Source of the DNA: CAYJAZ01 sp964371865
GTDB lineage: Bacteria; Desulfobacterota; Desulfovibrionia; Desulfovibrionales; Desulfovibrionaceae
Direction: 5' to 3'
Length of the DNA: 6,312 nt
Assembly (NCBI GenBank): GCA_964371865.1
Contig: CAYJOR010000100.1
Location: 1-6,312 of the forward strand
Shown: piece after piece, positions 5,687-6,312 of the stretch
Numbering within the stretch: position 1 is the first letter of the stretch
Layout of the letters: each line of letters begins with the position of its first letter
The notes under the pieces: model-generated
What the model was told of the DNA's origin: nothing
Database searches by the model: none
Seen by the model: the letters and a program-made list of their open reading frames with translations, nothing else
Made by a program: the position numbers and the translations under genes

Positions 5687-6215
5687 ATTGCAGAAGAGAA
5701 TTGCTGAATTTATTCTTACTGAACCAAATTTGCTTGCCCACTTATCTGTAATTGATATGGCAAAAGTTACCAATACTTCGCAAGCGACAGTGATTCGATT
5801 TTGCAAATTGCTTGGTTATGATGGATTTCTTGAGTTCTCAAGACACGTTCAGCAATTATTCCAAGCATATCTTAGTGGACAGGCTAGGCTTTCTGGCACT
5901 GGAGAAAGTGTGAATCGTGATTTATTTCTCTTTGGCAAGGAGTTTAGCGAAGTTTATTATTCAAACACAGATCAGCAAAAGGCGAGAATGAATTCAATCA
6001 TTAAAAGTGATGATTTTATTAGCGTTGTTGATGCAATGATTAAAGCTGAATCTATTTATTTGGACTAATGGGCTCGTATTCTTTATCGTATATGTTTTAT
6101 AATATGCTTTATAGGGTATGCTCTAAGGTTCATTTATTTGAAATGAATAATACTAGAGGGTATAATAGTTATAAAGACATAGATGAAAATACTTTGTTTT
6201 TATGTCTAACGAAAA
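5682..6215 (+). pseudogene. MurR/RpiR family regulator (HTH + SIS), broken
   Basis: The first frame encodes an RpiR-type HTH: SPLQKRIAEFILTEPNLL, then DMAKVTNTSQATVIRFCKLLG and YDGFLEFSRHVQQ. A linker leads into the start of a sugar-phosphate-binding SIS domain (DDFISVVDAMIKAESIYLD). It stops at a TAA at 6066-6068. The next frame (from 6068) continues the domain without a gap as MGSYSLSYMFYNMLYRV and DIDENTLFLCLT, so a one-base loss near 6065 split the gene. The normal N-terminal 8-15 residues are replaced by the aspartase-like fragment. The last ~80-90 residues of the SIS domain are missing, the tail being terminator sequence. Such regulators normally sense phosphosugars and control sugar catabolism genes. 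This copy has start, middle and end lesions and is most likely inactive, although a short HTH-only product from the TTG at 5658 cannot be excluded. Confidence 0.8.
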
Positions 6216-6219
6216 TTGA

Positions 6220-6250
6220 AAAGGATTTTCAACGGGAATCCTTTATTTTT
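6220..6250 (+). terminator. Intrinsic terminator after the rpiR pseudogene
   Basis: AAAGGATT (6220-6227) pairs with AATCCTTT (6237-6244). The stem can be lengthened by G-T pairs to leave a 3-nt AAC loop, and it is followed by ATTTTTATA. Its position inside the residual reading frame suggests it belonged to another gene's 3' end and was brought here by the rearrangement. Confidence 0.65.
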
Positions 6251-6256
6251 ATATAG

Positions 6257-6292
6257 AAAAAAAGGGGAAATCATAATAAAATGATTTCCCCT
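6257..6292 (-). terminator. Strong intrinsic terminator for a minus-strand gene to the right
   Basis: AGGGGAAATCAT (6263-6274) and ATGATTTCCCCT (6281-6292) form a perfect 12-bp stem with a 6-nt loop. On the - strand the stem is followed by a run of six T (6262-6257). The + strand tail (CAAATTTATC) is poor. It therefore most likely ends a - strand transcript entering from beyond the window. Confidence 0.75.
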
Positions 6293-6312
6293 CAAATTTA
6301 TCTATAGAAAGA

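Noticed and set aside
5426..5806. Full 126-aa minus-strand ORF as a genuine gene
   Set aside because: Only residues of about 5686-5468 resemble an aspartase/fumarase; the flanks are antisense to rpiR or out of frame with the integrase.

Overview
The window is AT-rich bacterial DNA that looks like the edge of an integrated mobile or accessory element. I lean towards a low-GC gammaproteobacterium. The hipBA module has an E. coli-like layout, its promoter is sigma70-type, and the DUF3150 / CobT-like pair and this integrase type are common in proteobacterial islands. This host guess is weak, because no rRNA, tRNA or housekeeping gene anchors it.

Left part (1-2752, + strand): a compact gene run. 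It opens with the C-terminal part of a DUF3150 protein cut by the window edge. Next comes a protein resembling the CobT-related metallopeptidase/von Willebrand A proteins, in two pieces: an HExxH half (767-1408) and a MIDAS-containing VWA half (1439-2449). The two halves lie in the same frame and are separated by one TAA codon. Relatives are usually a single polypeptide partnered with a MoxR/CobS-type AAA+ ATPase, which would lie upstream of this window. Two unusual features lie near the split: a 12-bp perfect hairpin inside the first half, and a well-led nested reading frame for a 47-residue membrane-like peptide inside the second. Two tiny well-led ORFs (23 and 51 aa) close the run, ending at a hairpin terminator shared with the convergent genes.

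Middle part (2801-4382, - strand): an apparently intact hipB-hipA toxin-antitoxin operon. The genes overlap by ATGA. The promoter is near consensus (TTGACA-N17-TATTAT), and its -10 box sits inside a 26-bp palindromic operator. A second copy of the operator core lies 41 bp downstream, towards hipB.

Right part (4383-6312): decaying DNA. A tyrosine recombinase on the - strand has its catalytic residues but is broken by a one-base frameshift and lacks its N-terminus. It abuts an internal fragment of an aspartase/fumarase-family gene (- strand). That fragment abuts, near 5685, an rpiR-type regulator pseudogene (+ strand) that has lost its start, is frameshifted in the SIS domain and is cut short. 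Two hairpin terminators end the window.

Taken together, this reads as an element boundary with a possibly undescribed variant of a MoxR/DUF3150/VWA system, a TA stabilisation module, a dead integrase and scrambled flanking chromosomal genes. The proposed link between these parts is inference.
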